This document shows, piece after piece, positions 11,965 through 12,832 of a DNA stretch of 12,832 bases (position 1 is its first letter; every line of letters begins with the position of its first letter). The DNA is taken from positions 1 to 12,832 of the forward strand of contig JBFGCM010000100.1 of the NCBI GenBank assembly GCA_041581135.1, written 5' to 3'. The DNA is from JBFGCM01 sp041581135 (GTDB taxonomy: Bacteria > Actinomycetota > Acidimicrobiia > Spongiisociales > UBA5794). The translations under genes were made by a program, and so were the position numbers. The notes under the pieces are model-generated. The model did no database searches and was not told the DNA's origin. It was given only the letters and a program-made list of their open reading frames with translations.

Positions 11965-12832
11965 TCAGCTCTGCCAGGTCAGATACTGAATGCTGACCGG
12001 GGACGGTGACGCACCCACCGCTGCCAGCATCTCGAACGTCGCGTAGCGGCCCGCCGAAGTGCGGACGCACACCGTCGTGCCCTGTCCCAGCTGGGAAACT
12101 GCGATCGCAGAGGTCGACGAGAGCGTCGCCGACACGCACTCGCTACGGCGGTTGGCCGTTGACACGACTCCGATCGAGGCGCCGTTGCGTGGGGCAATCG
12201 ATCGGGAGCTGTCGACGACCGAGTACACGATGTCGGCACCGGCGCTGGTGGCGACCACCCCGTCGTCGAAGTCGAAAGAGAAGTTCTCGTCGATCGACAC
12301 CACACCTGTCACATAGGTTGTGAACGCCACCGATAGATCAGCCGACCCGGTGGGCACCGGTGACTGGATCGACACGACCGACCAGCGGCCGATGTTGGTC
12401 AGCACGCACAGGTTGGTACCGGCGGCGAGCTGAGCCATGGGGATGGCCGTCGCGACCAGGGTGGCTCCGGGGCACGACAGCGGGTCAACTGCGTTCGTTC
12501 CCAGCACCGCGATCTGGGACCCGTTCAGCGGATTGAGGAAGAGGGCAGCGTTGGTGTCGGCCTGATACCACAAGTCGGCATCGGCGCCGGCTCCGACCAC
12601 GCCGGTGTCCAAGTCCAGCGTCTGCGATAAGGGCACGCTCGTGGCACCACTCCTGCTGACGCGAACGGTATGCACCACCAGGTAGGTGATCCGGATCTCG
12701 ACTTCGTCCAACGGCGCCAGTGGCGTCCCGGGCACCGGCGACTGAGAGTTCACTTTGCCGGCGAGTGCGGGGTCGTCGACGGCGACGGCGTTGAACACGG
12801 TGGTGAAGGTGAGGCCGGAATCGAGCAGGACG
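11965..12832 (-). CDS. PASTA-domain surface protein with two tandem Cys-paired repeats (C-terminal part)
   Basis: The gene runs in from beyond the right edge; 288 C-terminal residues are visible. They open with a PASTA domain (about 1-48: LLDSGLTFTTVFNAVAVDD, ALAGKVNSQSPVPGTPLAPLDEVEIRI), whose KVxSQSPxPGTxLxxxxxVxI signature is diagnostic. After a linker come two homologous repeats of about 80-90 residues, each running LDxGVV/FDDGVV, GADxxxY, NGxxI, C-x21/22-C, then G-R-W/Y near the end. The Cys pair in each is a likely disulfide, implying an extracytoplasmic location. PASTA domains bind muropeptides in PrkC/PBP proteins and also occur in other surface proteins; whether a kinase or signal peptide precedes is not visible. 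The GTG at 12796-12798 is not the start, as the domain continues upstream of it. The final residues are QYLTWQS. Confidence 0.8.
   Translation of the reverse strand, partial: VLLDSGLTFTTVFNAVAVDDPALAGKVNSQSPVPGTPLAPLDEVEIRITYLVVHTVRVSRSGATSVPLSQTLDLDTGVVGAGADADLWYQADTNAALFLNPLNGSQIAVLGTNAVDPLSCPGATLVATAIPMAQLAAGTNLCVLTNIGRWSVVSIQSPVPTGSADLSVAFTTYVTGVVSIDENFSFDFDDGVVATSAGADIVYSVVDSSRSIAPRNGASIGVVSTANRRSECVSATLSSTSAIAVSQLGQGTTVCVRTSAGRYATFEMLAAVGASPSPVSIQYLTWQS

Overview
The window is a gene-dense, high-GC chromosomal segment. It very probably comes from an actinobacterium: lipoproteins with long Thr/Pro/Asp-rich linkers, a PASTA-domain surface protein, a PGM1-type ATP-grasp peptide ligase, a tRNA without an encoded CCA, and many starts that look leaderless behind a TAnnnT -10 box. 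The class Acidimicrobiia would fit, but that placement is a guess. No viral structural gene, CRISPR array or insertion sequence is visible.

Left part (1-3550). A zinc-type quinone oxidoreductase runs off the left edge on the minus strand. It is divergent, across about 41 bp, from an S51 (PepE/cyanophycinase-like) serine hydrolase. The hydrolase is followed on the plus strand by a PGM1-like ATP-grasp ligase and by a single-pass membrane protein of unknown function. A hydrolase and a ligase of amide bonds side by side may handle the same peptide-like compound; this is inference.

Middle (3638-8439). A 690-residue multi-pass membrane class III adenylate cyclase ends tail to tail with a two-gene minus-strand operon of lipoproteins. 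Both stop codons of the convergent pair lie in one 6-bp palindrome. The second lipoprotein has calcium-loop-like repeats and an Asp-box propeller.

Right-middle (8642-10323). Two different SAM-dependent methyltransferases lie in tandem. The second has an unusual leader: a Shine-Dalgarno sequence, then a perfect 7-bp hairpin, then the start codon.

Right (10324-12832). A soluble fusion of a [2Fe-2S] ferredoxin and a class III cyclase has visibly less GC-biased codons than its neighbours. After it come several inverted repeats and a decayed tyrosine recombinase (two frame changes, catalytic Tyr codon now Cys). The recombinase faces the 3' end of a tRNA-Ile(GAU) gene. This looks like the scar of an element integrated at tRNA-Ile, with the redox-linked cyclase as possible cargo. 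Past the tRNA, a minus-strand secreted or surface protein with a PASTA domain and two tandem Cys-paired repeats runs off the right edge.

The window thus holds two cyclic-nucleotide synthases with different inputs, one membrane-bound and one carrying an iron-sulfur domain, and a set of near-identical leaderless promoters.
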